Positions 25,029 through 35,546 of a stretch of 60,000 bases of DNA are shown piece after piece; the first letter of the stretch is position 1, and each line of letters begins with the position of its first letter. The stretch is from Cryptomeria japonica (lineage: Eukaryota; Streptophyta; Pinopsida; Cupressales; Cupressaceae): assembly GCF_030272615.1 (NCBI RefSeq), contig NC_081415.1, positions 374,499,392 to 374,559,391 on the forward strand, in the 5' to 3' direction. The notes beneath the pieces were generated by a model that saw only the letters and a list, made by a program, of their open reading frames with translations, was not told the DNA's origin and did not search any database. Position numbers and translations under genes: made by a program.

Positions 25029-25880
25029 CATTTGAGCTTGGTGATGCTCAATTTGCCTCATAGCCTTATTTCTAACTTCCTCTATCTTAACCAACTAAGC
25101 CAATCTTCCTGAGATAGACTCTTCTTCAATCATATCCAACTGGTTAGATAAATCAAGGGCTAGAAACTCAAGTGAAATAGGCAACCTTGCCTCTTTCCCA
25201 TACACAAGCATGTATGGAGACATTCCAGTGGACCTTTTTGGTGTGATTCTATCAGTCCATAAGGCTGATTTAAGCTTGGTATGCCAAGCTCATTGATTTC
25301 CTTTCATGGTCGTTTTGATGATTCTGAGCAGATTCTTATTTGTGGACTTAGCTTGTCCATTTCCCTGAGGGTAATATTTAGATGAGGTGTTGAGATAAAC
25401 ACCATTCTTTACTGCCTAATCAAATATTTGGCTCCCTACAAAAGCAAGAGTATTATCCAAAACTATAGATTTAGGGACATCAAATCTAGTTATCAACTCA
25501 TCATAAAAGTTCAAAACAGCTGTCTCATTTGCTTCCTTCAGTGCTACGGCCTCAGTCCACTTAATAAAATAATCAATGGCTATGAGCACCCACTTGTGGC
25601 CAGCACTTTAAGGTGGATTTATGACTCCAATGAAATCCAAACCCCACTTCATAAAGGGTTGTTCTACCTAAATAGGTTGTGTGCTGCCAACCTCTCTTTT
25701 CTTGCAAACATGGCACATTCTTTACACTTTCTAATCTAGGAATGTGCATCTCTAAACAAATTAGGCCAATAATAGCCTCCTTTCATAACTTTCAGAGTTG
25801 TACCTCTTGCTGAAAAGTGTCCTCCTATTGGTCCTTCATGAAACTCATGCAATACCTTATGAACCTGATCAACATCTATG
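24850..25880 (-). pseudogene. E3 integrase (broken; catalytic Glu replaced by Lys)
   Basis: Read on the minus strand from about 25,880: zinc-binding pair HEFHEGPIGGH, then a stop, then CKECAMFARK (C-x2-C); the core begins WGLDFIGVINPP with the first Asp (about 25,640); VLDNTLAFVG carries the second Asp (about 25,455); GNGQAKSTNK occupies the place where relatives have the catalytic Glu (about 25,365), here Lys from an AAG codon. The C-terminal block FDAFWSGPYMIYE is near 24,900-24,940. At least five stops interrupt it. It is inactive both by stops and by loss of the third acidic residue. Confidence 0.85.
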
Positions 25881-26561
25881 CACCTCAATAATACACCATG
25901 AAAATCCTTTGTAAATAGAAAACCATTCAAGAGTACATAGGGAATGGACTGAAGTCTATAATATCTTCTTCTTGACTTACTCAATCCATGAGGACACTCA
26001 CCAACCAGCAAGAAATGTGTCATTTCTTGTACCCAACTAATAGGAGGAAAAGGAACAACTACTTGTTCTTCACCTTGGAGGGCCAAAACAACCTTCTCCT
26101 CATCCTCTTTATTGTTGTTTGTGTGATCAACAAGCTGCTCACATAGTCCCTTACCTTTGAATATCTTGGTGACCTTAATATCAACATCAAATTCCATCAC
26201 CTTAGTCACCCAACCAACCCTCTTATCATTTAAGTCTTTCTTGAGAAAAAACTCTTTAACTGAGGGGTGAGAAACCATCAACTTAATCCTATTGTTAGAC
26301 ATCATATACTTAAACTTTTTCAAACTCCCAACAACAGCAAGAACATGTTTTTCAACAAAATAATATTTCTCCTCATAATCCTTAAGGCCTTGACTGAAAA
26401 AGGCCAAAGGCTGCTCCAAACCATGCTCATTTTGCTGAGATGTTGTCAATACTGCCATATGCATACAAAATAAAGTCTTTTGAGAAATTTGGGTTTAGCA
26501 AAGTAGGAGTAGTTGCAAGTGCCTCTTTTATAAGCCTAAAACTCCTCCTCCCATCTTTTGA
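25881..26561 (-). pseudogene. E3 gypsy-type RNase H (degenerate)
   Basis: This is the RNase H that follows RT in the polyprotein. The minus frame 25,736-26,464 reads GLEQPLAFFSQGLKDYEEKY, then FVEKHVLAVVGSLKKFKYMM and SHPSVKEFFLKKDLNDKRVG, the standard layout of the degenerate Tat gypsy RNase H, followed by a long acidic spacer into integrase. Upstream, LYAYGSIDNISAK (about 26,470) sits in another frame, so a frameshift lies near 26,460. The catalytic acidic residues are not conserved; in Tat elements this copy is thought to be replaced functionally by a second RNase H. Confidence 0.75.
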
Positions 26562-27575
26562 CTAGCTAAAAGGAATATCCTTTTTCAACATAGAAGTTAG
26601 AGGTTTTAATAATTCTACAATATCTAGAATAAACCTCCTAACAAAATTAATCCTACCCAAGAAGCTTTGCAAGACCTTCTTGTGTGCTGGTAGAGGTAAG
26701 GAAAGAATAGCACTTACCCTCTCCAAATCAATAGTAATACTCTCTTTTGACACCACATAGCCCAGGAGCTTACCCTTGTGAACAAAAAACACACATTTCT
26801 TTGGGTTAAGAGATATACCATACTCTCTACACCTCTCAAAAAATTTCTTTAGGTGAGCTAGGTGTTCAACTGAGTTTCTGGAATAAACAATGATATCATC
26901 CAAATAAATAAGTACAAATTTATACATCAAACCATGAAATGCCATATCCATAGCATGCTGAAAAGTGGCACCAGCATTTGACAAACTAAATAGAATCTTT
27001 TTATAGGCCATAATGTCCCATTTAGTTGTAAATGTTGTTTTGAATTGATTTTCCTCCTTAACTAAAACTTGGTTATAACCTGAAAAACCATCTAGCAAGG
27101 AGAATCTCTCAAAACCTACAACAACTTGCAGAATCTGCTCCATAGAGGGCAGCGGATATCTATCCTTCAAAGAGGCTCTATTGAGATCTCATAAATCAAC
27201 ACAAAGTCTGATTTCACCATTCTTTTTCCTAACTGGGACAAGGTTTGACACCCAAGAGGTGTGTTTGATAGGAAAAATGATGTTGCTCTCAATGAGTTTA
27301 TTAAGTTCTTTGACTATAAGGGGCCCCAACTTTGGATTAAGAGGTCTTTGTTTTTGCCTCACATGTTTAGCATTTGGCTCAAGCTCTATGGTGTGTTGGG
27401 CAATATTAGGGTCAAAGCCTTTTAAATCATAATATTGCCAAGCAAATATATCACTAAACTCTTGGCATAGTAAAACAAATGCATGCCTCTCCTCTAAAGT
27501 ACACACCTTTCCAAGCTTTAACAACTTATCCTTGAAAATATCAACATTTTCATAATGTTCCTCCTTGATCTGCAA
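26562..27575 (-). pseudogene. E3 reverse transcriptase (one internal stop, YLDD intact)
   Basis: Two minus-strand frames form one RT. Frame 27,575-27,189 has the RT lead-in (FSDIFAWQYYDLKGFDP, VRQKQRPLNPKLGPLIVKEL, WVSNLVPVRKKNGEIRLCVD). A TGA follows, then DLNRASLKDRYPLP. Frame 27,170-26,562 has FSLLDGFSGYNQVLV, SNAGATFQHAMDMAF, catalytic YLDDIIVYS (about 26,890-26,915) and the thumb (LNPKKCVFF, LLGYVVS, SFLGRINFVRRF). It ends at a TAG where relatives have Trp. The style (DLNRASLKD, GYNQ, NAGATFQ) is Tat lineage. Confidence 0.9.
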
Positions 27576-27869
27576 GCTGTATTTTTATTTTCTCACTTGA
27601 TCATCCTCATTGAAAATTGACTCCAATGTGACCAAACCCTTAGGTAGCTTGTTTGTTTCCAGCTGTATGACCTGATCATCATACTATTGCTTAAGCTTCT
27701 CTTGTTTGGTATTTGAAAACTCTGGCTCTTCCCTCAAAAAGTTAATAATTTGTTGATCACTATCAAAAACTTTCCAATGATCAGCATTGTTAGGAATGGA
27801 AGACCTAACAATCACTTTTACATATTGATGTTCATTAATGTTGTTGATATCACTTGGAATATCATACTG
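27576..27869 (-). pseudogene. E3 linker between aRNase H and RT
   Basis: The minus translation reads PNNADHWKVFDSDQQIINFL, then EEPEFSNTKQEKLKQ, a stop, and later VIQLETNKLPKGLVTLESIF. E4 (38.86-39.08 kb) and E6 (47.70-47.92 kb) carry the same linker, so it is a conserved part of this polyprotein clade. No enzymatic motif is seen. Confidence 0.7.
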
Positions 27870-28352
27870 TGCTCCTATCGCAGCAAGTCTATCAACATGC
27901 TTATTAAGATTTCTAGGAATAGATAGCAGATTGAAAGCTTGGAAATCTTCAATAAGATCTCACACCCTATGTTTATAAAACTTTAAAAGATCATTTTTAG
28001 TGGTACGAAAACCTCTTACTTGGTTGACAACTAGTTCACTGTCACCATAAACCTGCAAATAATTGATTTCTCTCTTCTTTGCCCATTCTAGACCATGAAT
28101 TAAGGCCTCATACTCAGCTATATTATTGGTGCAGCTAAAAGAAAACCTAAAAGTTACATTATACTTATCATCAATAGGGGAAATCAACATGCAACCACCA
28201 CCAGCACCATTCTTACTTCTTGACCCATCAAAATAGAGATTCCAAAGCTCATTTTGATGTTGATTATCTTGTTGTCCAGCATCCTTCATCAAATTTGGGA
28301 CATCAAAACCTTGTTCATGAAACATATAGATTCCAAGGTTTACCTCATCCAT
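27870..28352 (-). pseudogene. E3 archaeal-type RNase H (aRNH), upstream of RT
   Basis: A second RNase H of the type acquired by Tat-lineage gypsy elements. The frame 28,352-27,960 reads NELWNLYFDGSRSKNGAGGG (Asp in FDGS), NNIAEYEALIHGLEWAK (Glu) and VYGDSELVVNQV (Asp). The last acidic residue is in HVDRLAAIGA just past a TGA stop at about 27,960. All four catalytic acids are thus visible. It would degrade RNA in RNA-DNA hybrids during reverse transcription. It sits between protease and RT rather than after the gypsy RNase H. Confidence 0.8.
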
Positions 28353-28479
28353 ATTTTTAAAAGGATCTTCTTCAAGATTCTTAGTTGCCCATTCATCCAG
28401 AATAATGTCAAGAATGTCATCAATAGGGGTGTTTGGATCTCATGGAATGGGTTGGTCATCCTGCTCATGAATGGTCAAA

Positions 28480-29111
28480 TTGGCATTGACAACACTAGGG
28501 ACATAGGGTTCTATGTGATCATTAGCTAAAGCTTTTGATTTAATAGTAACTTTAGTTCCATACCTAGTCCTAAAAAACATATGTGACTAGTCAGATGACA
28601 AATAACCCCCTAATTTGGCTGTAAAGTCTCTTGATAAGCAAATTGCAAAGTAGGGTGGCAAGTCTATCACATATACATCTTGTAGAATAGAAAAATTGGG
28701 GCAAGCATGGAGTGTTAGACTCAAATTTTTAATGACTCCTACAATATTTATAGCAATCCCATCTAACTGCACTACACCCTTATTCAATGGCTCATAAGCT
28801 AGTCCTAATTGGTCAACCAATTGCTTGGGCATGACTGAGCTACTTGCACCTGAATCTATCATGCAGTTATGCACTAGGTGTTGGCCAATGATTAGAGTGA
28901 AATAAATGGGGGGTGGTTTGTTTACCTTAGACTGTTGAGACTGTTGTTCACTCTTTTGATGAGGCTTATTGGTAAGAACAACCTTTGAAGCTTGCTGATT
29001 AGATGGCTGGGCAGTCAAGGAAAGGTTAAACAAAGCATCATGTAACAAATCTTTTTGCCCAGGTAGAGCTAGTGAATCCCACATTGACATGCTAACATGA
29101 GTTTTCTTCAA
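28480..29111 (-). pseudogene. E3 aspartic protease
   Basis: The minus frame 29,111-28,587 begins MKKTHVSMSMWDSLALPGQ and contains NCMIDSGASSSVMPKQL, a classical D-S-G-A retropepsin active site (about 28,845-28,865), followed by LGLAYEPLNKGV, VYVIDLPPYFAICLSRDFTA and GGYLSSD. A TAG then replaces the Trp usually found in the DWSH motif. The D-S-G triad is intact, so this was recently a functional fold. E1 carries the homologous start at 10,438. Confidence 0.85.
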
Positions 29112-30444
29112 CTAGTCCAAAATATTAAAATCAGTCATACTAACCTTCTGTTGTCCCTTAGTAACAACAATGTCCTTTTGCATTTGTGCTAGATGACGTT
29201 GGTTTTTTGGCTGATCTTTGGTCACCACAAGTTGTGATCTCTGAAGAATATGTGTATTTTGAGCAAAGAAAGATCCTGCCTGAGCTTGGGTACTTGAGAA
29301 AGGATGATCATTATTCTTATCAGTCTGGTGCCCCATGTCGACAACCCTTTTCTTGGATCTTTTGTTGGCTGCTATAGGGATATATAACTAATTTTGAGGT
29401 TGATTAACCCCATAGAACTCCTCACCTTGCCAATTCATCAAAGTAACATCAGGACTACGTTGTTCCATGGGTGCAGATTGTTGTTCATTAACTTCCTGAG
29501 ACAAATTTCTTGGAACAACAACACTATTTTGCACCATCAATGCCTGATTTAACATGCCATTGGGGCATGTAGATTGGTTATGTGGCTAGTTGCAAGGAAA
29601 AAACCACTCATAGTCAGCTACCAAGTTGTTCTAGACAGGAACAATATCCCTTGAGGAATAGGGTGTATTAGGATTATACTGTTGAAAAGGCCTTTGGTTA
29701 AAATTCCTTCTTTGACCTTGAGAGTTTGGTTGGTACGAGGCCTAGTAGGGAGCTTGGAAAGGAATTTGGTAAGGTGGTTGAGTTTGGGCTTTCTTGATAT
29801 TAACCAACTCATTACCAAAATTTTGCAAAGTCTTCTGTAGGTTAGCGTTTTTCTCCTTAGTACTTATTATCTCTTGCAAATGACTAGGTACAACATTCTC
29901 TTGAGCTACAACTTGAGCATTATATGCTGGAAATGAAGGTATAACAGCTATAACAGGTGGAACTACAGGGATAATGGGTTGTATATTAGAAAAAAAATGG
30001 GCATGGGAGGCCTAGGTGCTATCTTCCCTACTTGAATAAGACTATTCTCAGCCCCAACAACAACATAAAATGCTGCTGGTAAAGTATTTCCCCCCATAGA
30101 TTGTATCATGAGTGCAATATCACTATTCAAAGCCTTTAGGTAAAACCAAAAAGCATAATCATTGGAAGGTTTTACTGATGCTGGAATCTAATTCCAAGTC
30201 CTTTGAAACTGGTAGTTGAAATCCATCATATGCTCATGTGGAGCTCTTTTGATGGTAGTGAGTTGCTCTACCAATGAAAGATGATCTAACTTGTCTTCAA
30301 AATGTTGATTTAAAAGTTGTCCCAGCTCATCCTATGTAGCTATTGAGTTCATAGGTAGACCCCTGAACCACTGAAGGGCTTTCCCTTTGAAAGAGGCTAC
30401 CAAAAGCCTCAAAGCAATATTTTCTGCAACAATATGATGCACTC
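29112..30444 (-). pseudogene. E3 gag, N-terminus cut off by E4
   Basis: The minus reading gives AENIALRLLVASFKGKALQW and FRGLPMNS near 30.35-30.43 kb, then QLTTIKRAPHEHMMDFNYQF, the gag homology region, followed by a Pro/Gln-rich tail reaching the protease. At least six stops occur. The expected N-terminal ~100 residues are missing: coding similarity ends at 30,444, where E4 starts with TGTTGAACAC. The other half of gag and the E3 primer site are not in the window. No zinc knuckle was found. Confidence 0.7.
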
Positions 30445-30489
30445 TGTTGAACACTATATTAAAAAAATATATATATTCCCATAGGCGTG

Positions 30490-31065
30490 AGAGCTAAAAG
30501 ATCATCGGCCAAAATATCATGTCGAGCATCTCAAAAGGAGTTTCACTGAAAGAATACTTTCATCGAAATGGAACATGATGTGTAAAACACTAAGTTAAGA
30601 TGTCTTCGACAGAATATCTCTTTCGATAAATGAAAGAAGCCGCTCATCGATATCCCAGTTTCATCGAAAAGTGAAAAGCAAAAGGCAAAAGGTGAAGTCG
30701 AGGAAATACAACTGCCGAAGAGACTTAAAAAACATTCATCGAAAAGAAAATTTCATTGATAACATTATATCGAATAAAAACAGAGGGGTTTCATCAATAA
30801 AAAGGACATCGAAGAAAAAAGGCTTTCGGAGGGCTTGCATGAACTTTCACCGAAGAACAGAACTCATCGAAATATGATTTCGATGAAACTCACGAATGAC
30901 TCATCGAAAGAAAGTTCATTGAAGAAAAGATGATTTCAAGGAGACTAGAAAATGGTTTTTCGACATGGGCCATTTGCCGATAAGGTGATATCAAGGAAAG
31001 TGAACTTTCGATGAAAGATCAAAGTATTCAGCCGAAGACAAGGGTTTCATCGAAAACTCGATTCA
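30490..31065. repeat. Cluster of degenerate TTTCATCGAAA motifs in both orientations
   Basis: About twenty variants of TCATCGAAA, TTTCGATGAAA, TTCATTGAA and CATCGAAGA are strewn over 575 bp without fixed spacing, for example near 30,570, 30,660, 30,735, 30,860-30,910 and 31,045. They lie at the far 5' end of U3, where retroelements keep enhancer-like sites. The E3-type LTRs contain a related pair near 22,800-22,825 and 41,405-41,425. A regulatory role is inference. Confidence 0.7.
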
Positions 31066-31353
31066 CGATCATTTCAGTTGAACAGTACTTCCCGCGAAGG
31101 AGTTAAAAGCCCAAGTGGAGGATGTCACATCTGCAATTAAGTTTAAACATTTGAATAGCCATTATAAACGCAGAGACATTAACTGTGCACAAGTTGCCCA
31201 TACAATTGCAGCTGAATTGATCGAATTTTCATAAGAACCAGATTAATGCCAAAAGGCGGAAAATTGCAAGGAGTTTGCTGAAGTTCGTAAATGACAATCA
31301 GAAGAGCTCGACAATTCTCCAAGTAAGTGTGATTTCTTGTATTAATTGAAATT

Positions 31354-34300
31354 ATGGAACCTTCTTCTTCTTCTAAAAAGAGTAGAAAAGGGAAAGAATT
31401 AAACCCTGAAGAGAAGCCCAAATGATAGAAAAAGGAGGGTAGAGCTTTAACTCAGGATTTGCTAGACCAGTGCCCGACATCCAGTGTGAGGTCCAAAAAA
31501 ATCAAGAGTGAAGAAGGGTTGGAAGATAGATTTGAACATCTAGGAGACATATGGACTAAAATCAGAGGACATGAGTTGTTCTTATTTGGTTACAAGAGAA
31601 GGGATGCTCCTGAGCCCGTAAGTAACCTATGGAAGAAAAACTTAGGGAAATTGGTAGTTCTGAATGTATTTGTGGATGTCGAATTAATGAAAGCTCTGGT
31701 AGATTGCTATGATCCAAAAACCAAAACCATTTGCGACTACCGAGGGAATCCCATGGTGGTGATTAACAAATAGACTATTGATATGGTATTTGATCTAGAC
31801 TGGGAAGTAGAAGAGAAAATTGATATACAGAAACTGTCGCGAGAATTCTTTAACTTGGAGGACATCTACAGGACATGGAGATTACCCATTCACCGGCCAA
31901 AAGTAGGAGGGTCCTTTGTTCCATTCAGTAAAGATGACAGGGTGCCATTTGATGTCAACCAATTCCATCCGTATTTTAAGTATACATACTATGTTGCAGC
32001 CCAAGTATTAGGCTTAGAGGCTCATCCTCTCATGGATATTGGGGTTATGGTTCTATGTGTTGATCTACAATCGAAAGACCCTAGGTCATTTGACTATGCA
32101 ACTTATGTTGCAGAAGCCCTAAATCATGGGTTGGAAAAGTTGAAAGGAGACCTTGTAAATATTCATTTCTCGTTGTATTCCTTATTAATGCACATCATTC
32201 TTTATTGTGGACAAGAAATCAATTTCTGGTCAAACGATTTCAGCATCAGAGCTTATGATAAGAATGGTTGAAGAAACCAGTTCAGTTGTGGGTTTCTGCA
32301 TGGGATCAAAGATTCATAAGCAACCAATATTGGCACTTTCAAGAATATTTTGTGAAACCTCTTAGTGCGGCCTTTGGACAACATAGAGATTATACTCTGT
32401 CTCCTGAAATTAAGAGATTCCTCAGGCCAAAGGACTTCTCTCCAGAGTCTCAGATTGATCACAACTGGGGTGACTGGTATTGCCACAATAATCATACAGA
32501 AATCAAGGTATTTGGGTATGAAGGAAAGCCATACATGCTTCCAATTACAGTACCAAATAGGGTGGCTAGCCTAGAGATTGTGAGACAATTATCTGCTGTC
32601 AGTGCCAAACATCTTACAGATTTTGGTAAACAATCCATTGTGCTAGGGTTATTGATGTTTTCTAATTTTATTGTTAAAAGTTCCAAAAGTTATCATTTAC
32701 TTCAGAATAAATTAGATTATTATGGCATGACTCTGGGTGATCCTAGAGAGAACTTTGATCCTGAGGGATATATAAGAGCTGCAAGGGCATCACAGAAACT
32801 AAAAGCCGGAATACATGTGGCTAAAATGCCAGACGATTTAATCAAGAACCTTGAAAGGGAAGAGGCCAGGGTTTTGAGAGAAAGAATCGAGATGACTTGG
32901 GAAGCCTTCAAATGGAAAAGAGCAAGGGGGATGGTGGATGGAGACCTACTTAGAAACCTCCAAGATCCTTTGGAGATAGCCAAAAAACTACTTCAACATG
33001 AGGTAGAGATTATGCATAGAGTACCCCCACAATTCCTTCATTTTATCAACACTGAAAAGGATAGTCAACCACTGGCTCACATGTCACCAAAATCAGCTGC
33101 TAGTAGCATCCCTGCTGACTCCCCTACAGAAGATTATCCCCCTGGTTTTGAAGCAGAGGTAAATGTGGACACTGGTGAATTTAATATTAGAGATGTAGTT
33201 GATATAAGGATGATAGAACATGAAGACTTTATTGCTGATGACGGATTCGCTTCTTCAAGGGAATTCCTTTCATTCTTGTACCAGTATAAAGGGGCTCATG
33301 TGAAATGAAGTATGGCTGAGAGACCAGAAGAAGAACAGATGAAAAGGCTACAAGATGAAATTGATACCCTCATGAAAGATATGATCCCTGAGAAAGGGAG
33401 GAAAATATTAAAGGAGGCCGGTGTTATCATCTTTTCTAGTTGGGACATAAATTCAGCACTTCTATTTGATGGATTCTTGAAGAAGCAGGACCTAAATCAA
33501 CAGGTGTTGCCTCAAGAGATAGATAAATTATTCCTAGGTTCCGGATATGATCCTAATCAAAAAGCTCTCCTACAATGGGCACTGTATCCGAAAGGAAAAG
33601 GACCAATTATTATGGATATTGAAGAAACCTTTGGACACCTTATGATTCATCAGGTTGGAAAGACTAACCCTAGGGTCACTGCAAAATTGAACCTGGATGT
33701 AGCCAAATTAAATTTGGATCAGACAGAATTTTTGGTCAGGGAAAACATTACCTATAAGGGCTTATATGAAAGATCTAAAGAGGAGAATCAAAAGTTACAA
33801 GCGAGGATATTACAACTTGAGACAGGAACTCCTTTAAGTGAATATGCCTCATATCCCATAGGATAGAGCTTGGATGATGTTTCTGATGTTCTGTATTGGA
33901 AGTATCAAGCGGATAAGGCTACCAAATAGGTAAATAATATCCAACAAAAGATGGATAAATTGGTTAATGATATCATTGAACACCAATTCAACACCATGCT
34001 TATACATGTTGAACATTATTGGAGGGTGTACACTGGAACCTTAAAGGCATTAAGAGAGCATGAAAGGTTAAAAGCACGATTGCATGAAGTGATAAACAGT
34101 GTTGATGTGATGACGCTAGAGGAGAAAGCTGAAGGGACTTCATATATGGAAAATCATGTTAAATTCAAAGATATGCTAAAAAGAGATCTTAAAGAATTGG
34201 ATGATGGGAGCCCTATTGGAATGCCCTCGATTTATAAAGAAGGAGGAGTAATATCTATGGAAGATTTGCGGAATGAACTTATAAGCATCAACCGGGCTCT

Positions 34301-34370
34301 GTCAAGATTGGATCGAAGCAAAGACATGGCCCCTACCGTCAACCAGATGATATTCGAATACCTTTCATAG
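31354..34370 (+). pseudogene. Unknown ~1,000-codon ORF inside the E4 LTR (U3)
   Basis: I do not recognise this protein. An ATG at 31,354 (context AATTATGGA) opens a Ser/Lys/Glu-rich N-terminus. One reading frame runs to 32,268, shifts by one base, then continues to a TAG at 34,368. In-frame stops are at 31,423-31,428 (two), 31,771, 33,306, 33,864 and 33,927; none of the pieces overlaps a competing gene. The middle part (31,900-33,000) is globular, with conserved-looking aromatic patches (FHPYFKYTYYVAAQ; LWVSAWDQRF; WHFQEYFVKPLSAAFG). After residue ~590 it becomes charged, with helical, coiled-coil-like stretches (ERSKEENQKLQARILQLE; the end 33,951-34,370). No transmembrane, RT, protease or zinc motif is visible. 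It could be an extra retrotransposon ORF comparable in concept to Ogre ORF1, or a captured host gene. Confidence 0.65.
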
Positions 34371-34540
34371 GGAGAAGAATTGAAGAAATAGAGTATTAAG
34401 ATCAAGATTTTTAAAGAGGATGATTATATTCATCATTTAGGAACTCTTAATCTCTTTTTACTTAAGTTTGTTAGGAATGTTAAAATTAACAATTAGTATT
34501 TTGAAAAGACACATCTTTTCATAAATAACTTTTGCTCTCA

Positions 34541-34550
34541 TATATATATG
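34541..34550 (+). promoter_or_regulatory. TATA-like box of the E4 LTR
   Basis: TATATATATG lies about 170 bp after the ORF stop and about 250 bp before an AATAAA, which fits a promoter at the U3/R border. It is flanked by an inverted repeat (CTCTCA...TGAGAG) that could also make a hairpin. Confidence 0.45.
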
Positions 34551-34798
34551 AGAGAGGTTTTTGTAATATTTTAACAAGAGATATCATAAAAAAAAACAAG
34601 ACAGCAATGTATGATAGCCTGTAAGTTTTCTGTTATACAAATTTTGATGGAACACATAATATGATCAGTCATTTTTCTTTGCATATGTGCTGTGGATTAT
34701 TTCATTTTGTTATTGGCAGTCGCTTGTGATATTATCTAAAGGAGATAAGGTTATTCATATTCTTCGAGTGAAATTTATGTTGTATGTTATAAGGCTGA

Positions 34799-34804
34799 AA
34801 TAAA
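34799..34804 (+). terminator. AATAAA poly(A) signal of the E4 LTR
   Basis: AATAAA follows the TATA-like box by about 250 bp, in the plus orientation, where R-region polyadenylation would be expected. The ~600 bp from here to 35,416 would be U5. Confidence 0.4.
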
Positions 34805-35390
34805 AGTTCTGCTTGCGAATTGTAATTGTTCTTTGCAGTGCTTACTTGAATGGTCCCTTAAAGGTAGGGTTAAATTCATTCAAGCAACTTATGATATAGG
34901 CATTCAATTGATCTCATAAGAAATAGTAACTGACAGATCCATAAAGGGGTGGGTTTAAAAGCTGTCTCACAAGTTCGCACAGTAAGTCCTAAGAAAATAT
35001 AAAGACTCTGTAGCCCAAACAGCAAAGAAGGCACTGGCTATTTACAAATTACACTTATCACCATATTCATCATATGTTATTTTAAAGCAATAGGAGTAAC
35101 TGAGTAGGAAACATAGATCGAATAGCTTCTACAACAACAATCTTGAACTCATCTGCTATATCTCCATCCTAGGAACTTATGCCATTCTGAGATAGGAGGA
35201 AACCAAATCAAGATACTTAATCTGCTATAAAAGGCACTGGTCATTAAAAACAACTGGTGAATAGGTATACCCGCCTAGGTCCTGCAGAGCCTAAAGTGAG
35301 AGAGTCAGTAACCAAATAGGTTCACTCTATAAATTGGCCAAGCCAATTGGAGGGTTTGATCATAGGAGTTGGCATTTCCTTAGAACCTAT

Positions 35391-35422
35391 CCAATCTGTT
35401 GATTTGAGACCCAACAGATTGG
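35391..35422 (+). repeat. Perfect 11-bp inverted repeat across the LTR/PBS border of E4
   Basis: CCAATCTGTTG (35,391-35,401) and CAACAGATTGG (35,412-35,422) can pair perfectly around a 10-base loop. The right arm contains the CAACA LTR terminus and the first bases of the primer site. In RNA this stem would partly occlude primer-tRNA pairing. Confidence 0.85.
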
Positions 35423-35437
35423 CGACTTTGCTAGGGA
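35419..35437 (+). other. E4 primer-binding-like site
   Basis: TTGGCGACTTTGCTAGGGA matches the TTGGCGACTCTGCTGGGGA-type site of Ogre/Tat elements with few differences. It starts two bases after the LTR terminus CAACA. It is followed by a 110-base leader and the gag ATG at 35,547. Confidence 0.75.
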
Positions 35438-35546
35438 AGAATTATTAAGACTCTACTGTGGGAGAGAACTCTGAAGAAGGAAAAAAATTTCCTCTTAAGA
35501 AGAGAGGTGGCGACTCTGAAATAAAAAAAAAGGGAGAGGAATATCT

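Larger units (their letters stand above)
30445..35416 (+). mobile_element. E4 5' LTR (4,972 bp) containing an ORF in U3
   Basis: Start TGTTG and end CAACA are 5-bp inverted repeats, typical of LTR termini, and a primer-like site begins two bases after the end. A TATATATATG box at 34,541-34,550 and AATAAA at 34,799-34,804 are placed as U3/R signals should be. U3 therefore spans about 4.1 kb and includes the ORF at 31,354-34,370. The partner 3' LTR is absent, so the left boundary rests on the termini and on the end of E3 gag similarity. Confidence 0.6.

Noticed and set aside
30490-31065. CRISPR-like or satellite array
   Set aside because: The short motifs are degenerate, in both orientations and without constant spacing; no repeat-spacer structure.
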